DNA of 64,000 nt from Roseibium polysiphoniae (GCF_014842925.1 NZ_JACYXJ010000003.1:639344-703343); one strand, 5' to 3'; shown: positions 51,761 to 61,255, numbered from the stretch's first letter. Made by a program: numbers and translations. Notes: generated by a model from the letters alone, not told the origin.

Positions 51761-53319
51761 GTAATTCACTCGAGGACATCGATTTTTTGGAGACCTCCCT
51801 GGAGGTTGATCCGACTCAAATATTCAATCTTGCGCAGATATTGCAAAAAAAAATGCGATTCCTTGAAATCGCGGATTTGCGTCAGCGTATCCGCGAGGAT
51901 CCATATTTGCCGACGCAGGGCGCCAAGGGGTCTTTTCATACGGCAAATGTAATTCAAAACAATTTAAACTTGATCGCCTTCCTTTGTAAGTCGGCCCTGC
52001 GGCTCGGGCATTTGGAACCGAAGGTCTATAACCTGCTCGCCGAGGCTCTCTACAAGCTGGAACGGCATGACGCAGTTTTAGAGGTCGTCAAATATGCAAA
52101 GGGTTCCGGGAAAAACGGATCCGCGTTGGAGGAAGTGCATATCTTATCGACCTTGGAAACCTGTGACATTGATCAAATCCGCTCCGATATCCGCGGCGGT
52201 GGCGCCGACGCGGGTTCTGACTTGCGTCGGATGAAGATTTATGACTACGGAGAGTTTTCGGAATGGATCCGTTCGATCGGTTCGGAGACATTCGTTGTGA
52301 CCGAGCGTAAAAGCAAAGCCAATACCACATATCGTCATGTACATCATGCTGACCGTATTGAGATCTATGAAAATGAAATCGAGGCGACGCCGTTATTGGG
52401 AGCCCGTGTCGATCGTCTTCAGGTGTTGATCGGTTCTATTTCCTTTGTTGGAGAGAATGGTTTTTACGACGAGCATCTGCTGCCGACCCGCGCGCGGGAA
52501 AATGTCGTCAAGATTTCGAAAAGGCATATCCTTTATTCGGATAAAGATGCCGTTCATACAGAATTTAAAGGAAAGTATTTAGTCCCCTCTGCTGCTAACA
52601 ACTATTTCTCGAATTATTTTCACGTTATATGCCAAATCTGCGTGCGACTCATTTTTTCGCTTGAGAGTGGCGAATTCTCCGACCATAAAATACTGATGCC
52701 AGACAATACGCCCAGTTGGGTAATAGACTTTATGGAGATTGCCGGCATTGATCGCATGCGTTTCGAATTTATGCCGACAGTTGGGATATCGACAGTCGAA
52801 CATGCCGTTGTCTTGCCAATGAAATGGGACGTGTGTCCAGCTGAGATTGAAGCAACGCGTCAGGCAATTTTCAAGAACATTCCTAGGGAACACCCGCAAA
52901 AGGATTACTATCTCGTTCGCCGCGACGTCAAGAATTTCACGCGTGCCCTTGTGAACGAGGAGGAGTTCATAAAGATTTGTGAAAAACGCGGATTTTCTAT
53001 TGTCGATCCTTTGGATTATTCCCTGGAAGAACAAATACGTATGTTCTCCAATGCCCGTACCATTGTTTCAAGCGGCAGCTCCGCAATCACGAACATGCTC
53101 TATGCCAATGCGGGCGCCGAGATAGTCGTTATCGGCCCAAGGTTGTTCTGGGGCATGCTGTTTCCAGACCTAGCGACCGCTTGCGGTCACAATTTCTCGG
53201 TCGTCTTCGGCGAGTTCATTGCCGGGAATGAGAATACAAGCCATCCGCACAATCCTTATGTGGCCGAACCAAAAGCGTTGGAGGTCCTTCTCGATCAGCA
53301 TCTGGACCGCGTGCGCTAA
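51757..53319 (+). CDS. GT61-family glycosyltransferase
   Basis: A 520-residue protein. The C-terminal half (about 260-500) has the DUF563/GT61 pattern: YFSNYFHVICQICVRLIFSL, MPDNTPSWVIDFMEI, KDYYLVRRDVKNFTRALVNE, and SNARTIVSSGSSAITNMLYA. The N-terminal half is helical, perhaps TPR-like. It probably adds a sugar (GT61 includes xylosyl- and related transferases) to the polysaccharide. Confidence 0.75.
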   Translation: MSNSLEDIDFLETSLEVDPTQIFNLAQILQKKMRFLEIADLRQRIREDPYLPTQGAKGSFHTANVIQNNLNLIAFLCKSALRLGHLEPKVYNLLAEALYKLERHDAVLEVVKYAKGSGKNGSALEEVHILSTLETCDIDQIRSDIRGGGADAGSDLRRMKIYDYGEFSEWIRSIGSETFVVTERKSKANTTYRHVHHADRIEIYENEIEATPLLGARVDRLQVLIGSISFVGENGFYDEHLLPTRARENVVKISKRHILYSDKDAVHTEFKGKYLVPSAANNYFSNYFHVICQICVRLIFSLESGEFSDHKILMPDNTPSWVIDFMEIAGIDRMRFEFMPTVGISTVEHAVVLPMKWDVCPAEIEATRQAIFKNIPREHPQKDYYLVRRDVKNFTRALVNEEEFIKICEKRGFSIVDPLDYSLEEQIRMFSNARTIVSSGSSAITNMLYANAGAEIVVIGPRLFWGMLFPDLATACGHNFSVVFGEFIAGNENTSHPHNPYVAEPKALEVLLDQHLDRVR

Positions 53320-53392
53320 CATGGTTCTCTGATCGAAAGTTCGCAGCCGGTCGCGGATGTGGGGTTTGAAAACGGCAGTTGAAATTTAAATA

Positions 53393-54445
53393 TCAAGCCG
53401 TGCAACTCCGTGGCGTCAAGTCGAGGACGCCGTGCCACCAGTCAAATTGCTTTCGCATAGATCGGGCGTTAAGTTGCTCAAGAGCCTCTCGGCTTTTTTT
53501 GTAGCGTCGGTCAAGGCCGTTTTCGGCTAGCTTTCCAATTGCATCGGTCCACTCAGCTATATTGTTGTTCAGCACAAGACCGATATCATTTTTCTCAATC
53601 AAGTCGGCGTAGAACCAGGTTCGGCTGTAAAGACCCAAGCTGCCATAAACGGCATGCTCCAAGATCTTATTGATAGAGCGGGCTTTGTTGAAAGCCGTTG
53701 GCATAGTTGGGTATAGCGCGACATGAAAACGCAATTTTGCCAATCTTTTTCGATGCTTGTGCCAATTTAGAGGGTTCAATATCCGTAACTGATGGTGGTC
53801 AGCGAGATGAACCGGCACGTCGGCAGATCCAATCACAGTCAGTCGCATGTTGATACCCCGCCGAGCCAGTTGTTCGAAGACCTGGAAGGTGAATGCGCGA
53901 TCTTCTGCATGACTTGCGCTGCCGAGATATCCGATTTCAAGCGGTTCGCCTTTAGCGAGATCGCTAAAGTGACGGCTGTCGGGCAAGGGTTCGGGCCAGT
54001 AGGGTGGCAAGCTTACCACATCGTAGCCCTTGGATTGGTAGATATCGGCCAAGATCGGCGAGGAAACGACAATGGTGTCGGCTCGTTCGCAAAGAACACG
54101 GTGCTGGCCTTCGCGTAGGGCAATCAGCCGCTGTCGGTAAGCCTGAGGCAGGCTATGGTCTTCTTCAGCGGCCCAGAGATCGTCATCAATTATGTAATAT
54201 AGCTGTCCGATGTGGCTTTGGAGGAGGCGCTGCACAACTGTTTCATTGTCTCGTCTAGCGACAATGGCGACCTTGCCGCAGGAAAAGGAGTTCGGCCCTT
54301 CCTGAACGATCGGTCTTGTATGAAATGGAAAACGGCGCAGCCAAGGACGGCAGACATTCAAAAAATATAGATCGGTCGTTGGGATTATTTGCGCAGCAGT
54401 GCCGCTCCAATTACCGATCGATAAGGCAGCCGCCCAACTTATCAT
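53393..54445 (-). CDS. Glycosyltransferase (GT4/GT1-like C-terminal domain)
   Basis: A 350-residue protein with GQLYYIIDDDLWAAEEDHSL (near 80), DTIVVSSPILADIYQSKGYD, EIGYLGSASHAEDRAFTFQV and FNKARSINKILEHAVYGSLG, the layout of family 4-type transferases where the last part carries the donor site. GGGAG is seven bases from the ATG at 54445. Likely a late sugar transfer in the capsule. Confidence 0.75.
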   Translation of the reverse strand: MISWAAALSIGNWSGTAAQIIPTTDLYFLNVCRPWLRRFPFHTRPIVQEGPNSFSCGKVAIVARRDNETVVQRLLQSHIGQLYYIIDDDLWAAEEDHSLPQAYRQRLIALREGQHRVLCERADTIVVSSPILADIYQSKGYDVVSLPPYWPEPLPDSRHFSDLAKGEPLEIGYLGSASHAEDRAFTFQVFEQLARRGINMRLTVIGSADVPVHLADHHQLRILNPLNWHKHRKRLAKLRFHVALYPTMPTAFNKARSINKILEHAVYGSLGLYSRTWFYADLIEKNDIGLVLNNNIAEWTDAIGKLAENGLDRRYKKSREALEQLNARSMRKQFDWWHGVLDLTPRSCTA

Positions 54446-54760
54446 GGAGTTTCTCCCTGAAACCGTAATTTTAAACCATTTGGAAGCCCGCGCCTCTGTC
54501 GGTCAATAATCTCATTGTGTTTGGACGGGCGGTTCGCTCGCCGGAAACGGGATGACCATAGTGAAAATAAGAGGCGGTGCCGTTCGTTTAGATGACTTTG
54601 AGGCGCTCTGTCAGCGGGTCTTCCGTTCAATTGCGCCGCGACCGTGATTAGCCGAGCTGGTCTTGCGACGAAAAAGGATCGGACAAAGAGGGAAAAATCC
54701 ATCCCAATGCACCGTTCAGATGTCCAGCCTCCCTCCTATGTCTCAAAGAGCGTCTGGCGG

Positions 54761-56083
54761 TTAGGTTCGATCGCGGACATTGTAGTAGATCAACACCAAG
54801 ACCGTCCAAAAGCCGGCAAGCATTAAAAAAACGGCCACGGAGTAGAGAATGCGGTGCGGATATTGAGCTTCTTGCGAAAGCGTAGGCTTGATAAACGTTG
54901 CAAGATACATGTGCTTCTGATCGGCGTCTTGCCGTGCCTTTTCCAGCCCGGCTAAGGCCGTCGTATAGAACTGATTTGCGAACTCCTCTTCCAGCTTGAG
55001 GTCAGAGTAGTCAGATATGCGAACTGCAAGGCGGTTATCATTGGCGCTCGTGCCATCAATTCCGGCCGTCCCTCCGCCAAGACGTTGGCGTTCGGTAGTG
55101 ATTTGGGCCTCAAGGGCCTTGATCTCTTCGTATAGAAGGCGAATTCGTGGTGAATCGGAATTCAGGTAGGTCGCAAGCGTCTTCATTTCTGCTTGCTTGG
55201 CGACGACCTGCTGGTCCAGTGCGGAAATCATCTCCATCGCGATTTTTGCGTTGTCTTCCGGGCTTACCTCTTGCGTCGCATCCCGATAGGCGAGCATTTG
55301 TCTCCGGATAACTTTCAGTCGCGCTTCTGCACGAGCGACGGTTTCCTCTGCAAATCGGACGGATTGTCGTCGGTTCACTTCCGACAGCTTGTTGACCAGG
55401 ACTTCGCTGCGCTGAAGAATCGCGCTCGCGAGCGTGACTGAATCATCGGGGTTGAATGTTCGCACTTCGACATAGATGACGCCTGAGGTCGCATCGAAGT
55501 TGATATCGACCATTCGGTTCCAGTAGTCGATCTTTCCTTCAATTGGCAAATCCGTTCCGAGACGGAAAAGCCAATCGGCCTGGTCACGGTTGAAGATCGC
55601 CTCAAGGTCGATCGTGTTTGGCAGGTCCTCGATGATTGCCTGGCTCTGGAGGTAGTCATTGACTATGTAGCTGTTGGATGTTGGAGACTCGGAGCCGCTG
55701 TCAAACATCATTCCGAGTATATCGGTCGCTGCGGCTTGGTTCGAGCTGCGTACTGCGAAAGCGGTGGTGCTGTGGTATTGGTCGCTTGTCCAGAAGATCA
55801 TGTAAGCGGAAAATGCGGCTGATGGCAGTGCAACGAACAGGAGAAAACCAATTAGAATCAAACGGTGACGGAGTCTTGTTATCGACTTGGTTGCCGAACC
55901 AGGGCGGGCAATATCTAGAAGTTTTTGAGGGTCCAGTCCTGACTTCTTCAGGCGATCGATCAACGGCGGATTTTTACCGCGATTCTTTGTAAGTGGGTCC
56001 TGATTTTGACGTGGTACGGTAATAAACGTTCCTCCAGAGCGGGGAGCGTCTTTTATTTCAGGTGTTTTGTTGGGTGCCGTCAT
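54761..56083 (-). CDS. kpsE: Capsule export polysaccharide co-polymerase (KpsE/CtrB-like)
   Basis: A 440-residue inner-membrane protein with two membrane helices, near 72-95 (LILIGFLLFVALPSAAFSAY) and near 410-433, around a periplasmic coiled-coil domain (about 235-345). Pattern and length match the PCP-3 family that links the ABC exporter to the outer-membrane pore. The outer-membrane KpsD/Wza partner is not in the window. Third gene after kpsM-kpsT. Confidence 0.88.
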   Translation of the reverse strand: MTAPNKTPEIKDAPRSGGTFITVPRQNQDPLTKNRGKNPPLIDRLKKSGLDPQKLLDIARPGSATKSITRLRHRLILIGFLLFVALPSAAFSAYMIFWTSDQYHSTTAFAVRSSNQAAATDILGMMFDSGSESPTSNSYIVNDYLQSQAIIEDLPNTIDLEAIFNRDQADWLFRLGTDLPIEGKIDYWNRMVDINFDATSGVIYVEVRTFNPDDSVTLASAILQRSEVLVNKLSEVNRRQSVRFAEETVARAEARLKVIRRQMLAYRDATQEVSPEDNAKIAMEMISALDQQVVAKQAEMKTLATYLNSDSPRIRLLYEEIKALEAQITTERQRLGGGTAGIDGTSANDNRLAVRISDYSDLKLEEEFANQFYTTALAGLEKARQDADQKHMYLATFIKPTLSQEAQYPHRILYSVAVFLMLAGFWTVLVLIYYNVRDRT

Positions 56084-56119
56084 GTCCTGAGAAAACCTTT
56101 GCGAGTTGCACCTGACAGT

Positions 56120-56779
56120 CTAACGGCGTGCCATGTTATCATTGTGTTGAGAAATCGCATCATCGATGTTTGGGAAATAGGTTAAAGATCCATCTTCCAG
56201 GACGACACCTGTCGTACAATATTCCTTTAAAGCGCCATTGGAGTGGGATACCATAATTATATCGGATTGTTGCAGCTTCCGTCGAAAAACCTGCTGACAT
56301 TTCTTTTTAAAGTTGGCGTCGCCCACGGCTGTGATCTCGTCCACGAGGTAATAGTCGAAATTAATTCCCATGCTTACGCCGAAGGCGAGGCGTGCTTTCA
56401 TGCCTGAAGAGTAGGTCTTTACAGGCATTTGGTAAGATTTTCCAAGCTCTGCGAAATCCTGCACATAGTCAACAAGCTCTTGGGTATCATGGCCATATAT
56501 GCGAGCTACAAACCTTACGTTCTGCTCGCCTGTCAAAGAGCCGTTAAAACTTCCCTGAAAACCAAGCGGGAAGGAAACATTTGCCCGGCGAATGATGCGG
56601 CCCGAAGTCGGTTTGATCGTTCCGGCGATTAGTCTCAAAAGCGTGGATTTTCCTGCTCCGTTGCGCCCGAGCAGGCCGATACTGTCGCCGCGAGGTATCG
56701 TAAAGGAAACATCTTTTGCGATATAGCGGGTTTCACCTTTGAGCTTGAAACTCTTAGTGACACGATCGAGGCGGATCAT
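56120..56779 (-). CDS. kpsT: Capsule export ABC ATPase
   Basis: A 219-residue ATPase: Walker A GLLGRNGAGKSTLLRLIAGT (about 38-57), KTYSSGMKARLAFGVSMGIN as the signature, and Walker B YYLVDEITAVGD. SGMKARLAF is typical of KpsT/TagH-type polysaccharide exporters. The ATG at 56779 overlaps the kpsM stop by four bases; the in-frame extension upstream lies inside kpsM. Confidence 0.93.
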   Translation of the reverse strand: MIRLDRVTKSFKLKGETRYIAKDVSFTIPRGDSIGLLGRNGAGKSTLLRLIAGTIKPTSGRIIRRANVSFPLGFQGSFNGSLTGEQNVRFVARIYGHDTQELVDYVQDFAELGKSYQMPVKTYSSGMKARLAFGVSMGINFDYYLVDEITAVGDANFKKKCQQVFRRKLQQSDIIMVSHSNGALKEYCTTGVVLEDGSLTYFPNIDDAISQHNDNMARR

Positions 56780-57567
56780 TTTTGCTGCTCCCGCAACTGG
56801 GCATCGAACAACCACACAAGAAATAGTCCAAATACGATCGAGAAAATGGTGAGGCCGACAAGGTATGGCATGCTGACATAGTCAGCTCGATAGGTTGGAT
56901 AAAAGCCTTTTCGAAAAAGCCCGACTATGTGAACCAAGGGGTTCCAGAGAAGGAGCTCTTTGTAGGGGGGAGGCATGCTTTCAGGTAGAAAGAACACTCC
57001 CGAGACGATGAAGGCAGGCCGGTTGATGATTCCCCAGACCTGCTGATAGGTGCTGCTCAAGTGAAACCAGACAATATTTGCAGCGCCAACGCCTGCACCG
57101 AGCGCAATGGCGATCAGAGATGCCAATAGAATCGGTCCGAAGTCTATCGATGGAAATGGCACCAGGAAATATAGACTTCCAAACAGAATGATATTGACGA
57201 CAAACAGTGTTGCTACCTGCAGGGTCACGCGGCCAATGACCGTATCGTACGGTCGTACCACAGGGTAATTCAATAAGGTGCGATTTGCCTCAACAGCCGA
57301 GCTCACTTGGTCGGAGGTGGAGCGATACATATAAAAGGCTGCATACCCGGTCGCAAAAAAAAGCGTGAAGCTGCGCCCTAAAGGCGGCACATGTGCGATC
57401 GCGGAAAACACGGACGTCATGATAGCGATGAACAGGACTGGGTCCAGCACTGCCCACATGTAACCGCCGAACTTGTTGCCGTAGCGGGTCGTCATTTCTC
57501 TGACAACCAGTGCGAAGGCTATCGCTAACTGTCGTCTGAGGGCGTTTGAGAACGTTTCTGAGTGCAT
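56776..57567 (-). CDS. kpsM: Capsule export ABC permease
   Basis: A 263-residue ABC-2 type permease with about six helices. REMTTRYGNKFGGYMWAVLD near residue 20 is the KpsM/ABC-2 signature, and WNPLVHIVGLFRKGFYPTYR lies near 215. First gene of the kpsM-kpsT-kpsE unit that exports the finished polysaccharide from the cytoplasm. Confidence 0.93.
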   Translation of the reverse strand: MHSETFSNALRRQLAIAFALVVREMTTRYGNKFGGYMWAVLDPVLFIAIMTSVFSAIAHVPPLGRSFTLFFATGYAAFYMYRSTSDQVSSAVEANRTLLNYPVVRPYDTVIGRVTLQVATLFVVNIILFGSLYFLVPFPSIDFGPILLASLIAIALGAGVGAANIVWFHLSSTYQQVWGIINRPAFIVSGVFFLPESMPPPYKELLLWNPLVHIVGLFRKGFYPTYRADYVSMPYLVGLTIFSIVFGLFLVWLFDAQLREQQK

Positions 57568-57801
57568 CGAATGCCATCGGCCTATGATTGAGCTAAAGCA
57601 GTATGCGCCACGGGTGCGATTTCGAGTGCTTTGAACTACAGTACCAAATCATAAACATAAACAACATCCTAAAGCGGTCCGAAATATGGCGCGTGTCTGC
57701 GTCCTGCGGTCGTGAATGGCCCCGTGGGGCAGGGAGTGCCTGAAAGGACCCGCGCTTTTTGGGCTCAATAGCTCCATTCGAAGTGCCTTTGGTGCTGATT
57801 T

Positions 57802-58829
57802 TCACTCTGGATCCTGACGCCTCCTGCGCCTTGTATCCAGGCCCTCCAACCACTTGTCCAGATTCAGTCCCGACGATTGTTGGATGGGTTTTTTCCGAGA
57901 CGGCTGTGTTTGAATAGGCTCCGCTGACTGAGTAGCTCCAGTGCCGGCTACTCGTGCCACTGATCCGGCGAACTTCGATTTTGGGTTCGTATGCTTCTGT
58001 TCTGATTTCCGCGTCTGTTCTTCCACGCGCCGTTCCGCTGCTTTCCGTGCTTCCACAGCATTGACGATGGCCTTGGTGAAATACGCCAGACTGAACGGTG
58101 CTGTCTTGGCGCGTGACAGGACCATCTCAATCGTTGGCAGTACATCGCGATCAATGTCGGCTCCACAAGCATACCAGGCAATGACGGCATTGACGCCTCC
58201 GACCATGTGAGGTGCGTCGGGGTTTAATCCGAACATGAGCAGTTCGCTGCGAACGCGCTCAATATAGTCGCGCGCGTCTGCCGTATGTACATGGCTATCC
58301 TTCGCTAGACCGTTTTTCGTAGATGCTGCGATGGGTGGTTCTGGGCTGGCTATGTCCAGATAGTCGCGAGTGTCCTTATTATCTGTTTTTTTATTGTTTG
58401 GTCTTGATGGATTGATCTTATAGGTGCCGCCCTGGACCGGCACCCCCTGCCTGTCTGGCTCGGCAGGAAGTGCCGTTTTGACGGTGTCGACTGTTCCGGA
58501 TGTCGACAAGCTGTCGGGCCGATCCGAACACAGTCCTTTCTCCCGGTGGATGATGTAACCGTGAGAACAGTCCCCGCCGTCCGGGCGAATGTTTTCGACC
58601 CGTGTCAGCCACCCAGCATTGATGAGTTTTTGACGGCGGTTTGAACTGTGGAGCGGGCCCATTCAAGTTCCCGCGCCATCCTGGCTTGTGACCTGACAGT
58701 GTGCCCGTTTCGATCTGCGTTACGGGCCAGCATGCACAAAACATGAATATCCCGTGGTTTGAGATCCGGGTCGGTAATGGCACCTGCAGGGACCATGCAG
58801 AATTGCGGCTTCTTCGATGGTGAAGGCAT
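57802..58829 (-). pseudogene. Frameshifted helix-turn-helix protein gene of the island
   Basis: The N-terminal frame (ATG 58829, good GGAGG) runs MPSPSKKPQFCMVPAGAITD, a winged HTH with LKPRDIHVLCMLARNADRNG and ARMARELEWARSTVQTAVKN, then stops. The rest continues in the next frame as KLINAGWLTRVENIRPDGGD, exactly the wing expected. The join falls at an A5 run (58627-58631) where A6 would restore one frame of about 342 codons. A single-base loss or a sequencing error are both possible. Probably an island replication or maintenance regulator. Confidence 0.7.
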
Positions 58830-59085
58830 GACGTCTTCCTCCGCCGTCCGGACATGGGGGATCGTCCGCACGCCAAAGGGCGCCGGAGGATGCATCAACC
58901 GGACAGGACTTTAATGATCGTGGGGAAAGCGGCTACGCGATAACAGGCTGCTTGCTGATAATGTTCGGGAGCGATCTCAAGGACGGGGCGCAAACAAAAA
59001 TGCCCCGGCGTTTAGGCCAAGGCGTACGAATCCCGAATACAGAATAACTACCACTTACATCACGGGTGATGCAAGTGTTGGAGCA

Positions 59086-60489
59086 TCATGTAACTCGTTT
59101 TCTACGGGTCGTGCGTGACTTTCCAACAGGCTTTGCGTCCAGCAAAGTGAAAAGATCCGGTGGAAATGGAAGTTCAATCTTCTGAAGTTCCTGCCGGCGG
59201 AATTCCAGCGATCCGCCGTCGCCATATTCCGGACGGTCAACGGAGTGGCCCATCAGCTTACACCTGAGGCCATAATCAAGCCCTGCCTCCAGCATGCGTT
59301 TTTCAAAGGCGTGGCGCAGCGAATAAATCCGGTGGGCGTTTGTCGGGAACAGTCCTTTTTTACGGAAATTCTGCATCAGCACGGCCGAAAGATTGGTTTC
59401 CTTGTCGCGATAGCGCGGGAACCCTTTTGGCGCGCGCTTCATGGCTTCCAGGGAGACGCCGATCAATGGGATGCGGCGCACGCTTGCGTCCGTTTTCACC
59501 GCCCGGTTCGGTGAGAAGTCGATCACGATATGCGGAACCTGAGCGTCCAGCTGGATACGGTCCGCAGTGATGTTGCAGAGCTCCGACGGCCGGCATCCGG
59601 TCTCGATCAATACCAAAAGAATAAGAGCTGCGTCCCTGTTGAGGTTGGTGAGAGCGTCCGGAACAAAAATCCTCTCCCTGATCCATGAGGATTCGAAAGG
59701 AGGGATTTCCTTCTGATCGATCTTCCGTTCCTTGAAATTGAGATTGCGGAAGGGATTGTCCCGGTTCTCTTCTCCGATGCGAACGAAATACTCCCGGTAG
59801 AGCCGTCGCATGTTGCCGAGGTCCCGTCTCGCCGTGCTTGCCGACATGGAGCGACCCTTCTTCCCGGTTACACGGTCCTGCCACCATTTGTGATATCGGA
59901 TGGCATCTTCGCGGGAGATGTCTTTCATGGGCTTGTCGCTGACCACCTTGATGAAGTTGGCAACGGCGCGTTGTTTGACCTTCGTGTAGTGCTTGATCTG
60001 GGTGGGGCTCTTGCCCTTCAACTCCAGCGGGGCGATCTGCGTCAGGAATACGTCGAGCGCCTCTGAGACCGAGGTCTTTGGAATGGGAACAGTCCCGAGT
60101 ACCGCTTCTGCGTCAGCTTTGAGCTGCAGACCTGTCTTGCCCTCAAGGGACAAGACCCGTCTCAAGACCTCCTCGAGCGGCGCTTCGTTGAGAAGATAAT
60201 CCATATGCTTCCAGGCAAAGCCTAACGCGAGGGCGCGTTTCTGTGCAGCCTCGTATCTCAGGCGTCCGGCATTCGGGGCGCTTTCTCCTTGGGCCAGGAG
60301 CGATGCCCAATGATGGTCGTCCGCTTCTTCGACCGCATCGCGGCGAATCCGGGCGGTTTCCAGGGAGTGAGTATTTAAAGAAACCTGCACAACGTCCCGC
60401 GGGTCAAGGTGCTTAACCCGGTTCGGAACCCGGCGCCGGTAGTGCCAGCGGCCACCGCGCCGGTAGAGATACCGGTCCGCGTCGCGCAT
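59086..60489 (-). CDS. Tyrosine recombinase (island integrase)
   Basis: A 467-residue integrase: N-terminal arm-binding/SAM-like part (about 1-270), catalytic domain (about 280-430) with Arg in LIETGCRPSELCN, the HxxR-type box in RIYSLRHAFEKRM, His in LMGHSVDRPEYGDG and the nucleophile Tyr in PEYGDG. It is 125 bases from tRNA-Thr, reads away from it, and the arm-type repeats lie in its promoter region. This is the integrase that placed the island. Confidence 0.93.
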   Translation of the reverse strand: MRDADRYLYRRGGRWHYRRRVPNRVKHLDPRDVVQVSLNTHSLETARIRRDAVEEADDHHWASLLAQGESAPNAGRLRYEAAQKRALALGFAWKHMDYLLNEAPLEEVLRRVLSLEGKTGLQLKADAEAVLGTVPIPKTSVSEALDVFLTQIAPLELKGKSPTQIKHYTKVKQRAVANFIKVVSDKPMKDISREDAIRYHKWWQDRVTGKKGRSMSASTARRDLGNMRRLYREYFVRIGEENRDNPFRNLNFKERKIDQKEIPPFESSWIRERIFVPDALTNLNRDAALILLVLIETGCRPSELCNITADRIQLDAQVPHIVIDFSPNRAVKTDASVRRIPLIGVSLEAMKRAPKGFPRYRDKETNLSAVLMQNFRKKGLFPTNAHRIYSLRHAFEKRMLEAGLDYGLRCKLMGHSVDRPEYGDGGSLEFRRQELQKIELPFPPDLFTLLDAKPVGKSRTTRRKRVT

Positions 60490-60500
60490 CCATCCTCACT

Positions 60501-60536
60501 AATTGTGGGGCAATTTGAGGGACAAATTGTGGGACA
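60501..60536 (+). repeat. Right arm-type repeats of the island
   Basis: Counterpart of 27218-27253 (33 of 36 identical): TTGTGGGGCA, TTTGAGGGACA and TTGTGGGACA in tandem, 12 bases upstream of the integrase start. Likely integrase arm sites that may also autoregulate it. Confidence 0.65.
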
Positions 60537-60614
60537 ATTTCTGCGATTTGGCAAATTAAAAACCGGCGTGAAGCCGATTTCATCAGCTTTCTCAATACTT
60601 AAGCCGGGAAGTTG

Positions 60615-60632
60615 AGTGGTGCCGGCAGCAGG
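60615..60632 (+). repeat. Island attachment core repeat, right end (tRNA 3' end)
   Basis: AGTGGTGCCGGCAGCAGG overlapping the 3' end of tRNA-Thr; identical to 27144-27161. Confidence 0.88.
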
Positions 60633-60692
60633 ATTCGAACCCGCGACCCCCTGATTACAAATCAGATGCTCTACCAGCTGAGCTATACCGGC
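60617..60692 (-). tRNA. tRNA-Thr (anticodon TGT)
   Basis: A 76-base cloverleaf with encoded CCA. Acceptor GCCGGTA / TGCCGGC, D arm GCTC-AGCTGGTA-GAGC, anticodon loop TTTGTAA giving TGT, T arm GCGGG-TTCGAAT-CCTGC. Integration target of the island; function kept because the island carries the same 3' end. Confidence 0.97.
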
Positions 60693-60940
60693 TTGCGCTG
60701 CGCCTTTGGCACGCGAACAACGCCCTTGTTTCCGATTTTTCAGACGCGGGCAAGTGAAAATGTCGGCTTTGCCGCATTTCCTTCGCGCGTGCGCCCTGCG
60801 GATGTGGAAAAATGGCGGGTAGGGGCGTTGAAGATGCGTCTGCCGAGCCGCGAAGTCATAGGTTGACCGGCTCATTTGGATAAAATATGAGTTTTTAATT
60901 CATGTTAATGAGTCGCCCTGCAGCGATACCGGAGGTTATT

Positions 60941-61255
60941 GTGTTTCTTGCCATGAACAGGTTCAACGTCGTCAAAGGACAGGAAACGGCTTTTGAGGAA
61001 GTCTGGAAAAACCGGGACAGCCAGCTTCAGACCATGGCGGGCTTCAGGAGCTTCCACTTGATGAAGGGTCCGGAGGATGAAGAGGCCGGCACCGTTCTTT
61101 ATGCCTCTCACACGATCTGGGAGAGCAAGGCGCATTTCACGGACTGGACAAAATCCGAAGCCTTTCGCGCGGCGCACAAGAATGCGGGGTCCAACAAGGG
61201 GCTTTATGCCGGACCTCCGCGCTTTGAAGGTTTCGAGATGGTTGAGGGCGCATGA
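60941..61255 (+). CDS. Antibiotic-biosynthesis-monooxygenase-fold protein (IsdG/HmuQ-like)
   Basis: About 104 residues of ferredoxin-like fold: FLAMNRFNVVKGQETAFEEV, WKNRDSQLQTMAGFRSFHLM, and HTIWESKAHFTDWTKSEAFR. The pattern, including NRF and the W/H pair, resembles IsdG/HmuQ heme-degrading monooxygenases. The start is GTG at 60941 because GGAGG is five bases ahead. Overlaps the next gene by four bases. Confidence 0.75.
   Translation: MFLAMNRFNVVKGQETAFEEVWKNRDSQLQTMAGFRSFHLMKGPEDEEAGTVLYASHTIWESKAHFTDWTKSEAFRAAHKNAGSNKGLYAGPPRFEGFEMVEGA

Larger units (their letters stand above)
27144..60632. mobile_element. Genomic island in tRNA-Thr(TGT), capsule type
   Basis: A 33.5-kb element bounded by an 18-bp direct repeat identical to the tRNA-Thr 3' end, with a tyrosine integrase next to the intact tRNA and similar arm-type repeats inside both ends. 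Cargo is mainly a surface polysaccharide locus plus an RTX protease and two IS3-family elements. No relaxase or conjugation genes are visible, so it is an integrative island, not a complete conjugative element. Confidence 0.85.

Noticed and set aside
54442..54702. 86-codon minus frame overlapping the glycosyltransferase start by four bases
   Set aside because: Arg-rich, no domain, and the glycosyltransferase has its own good ribosome site inside it.
27127..60632. CRISPR array or phage genes within the island
   Set aside because: The only short tandem repeats are att-arm sites and RTX coding repeats; no spacers, cas or phage structural genes were seen.
60375..60875. Minus-strand frame across tRNA-Thr containing GIAQLVEHLICNQGVAGSNP
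   Set aside because: This peptide is the well-known false translation of a tRNA gene.
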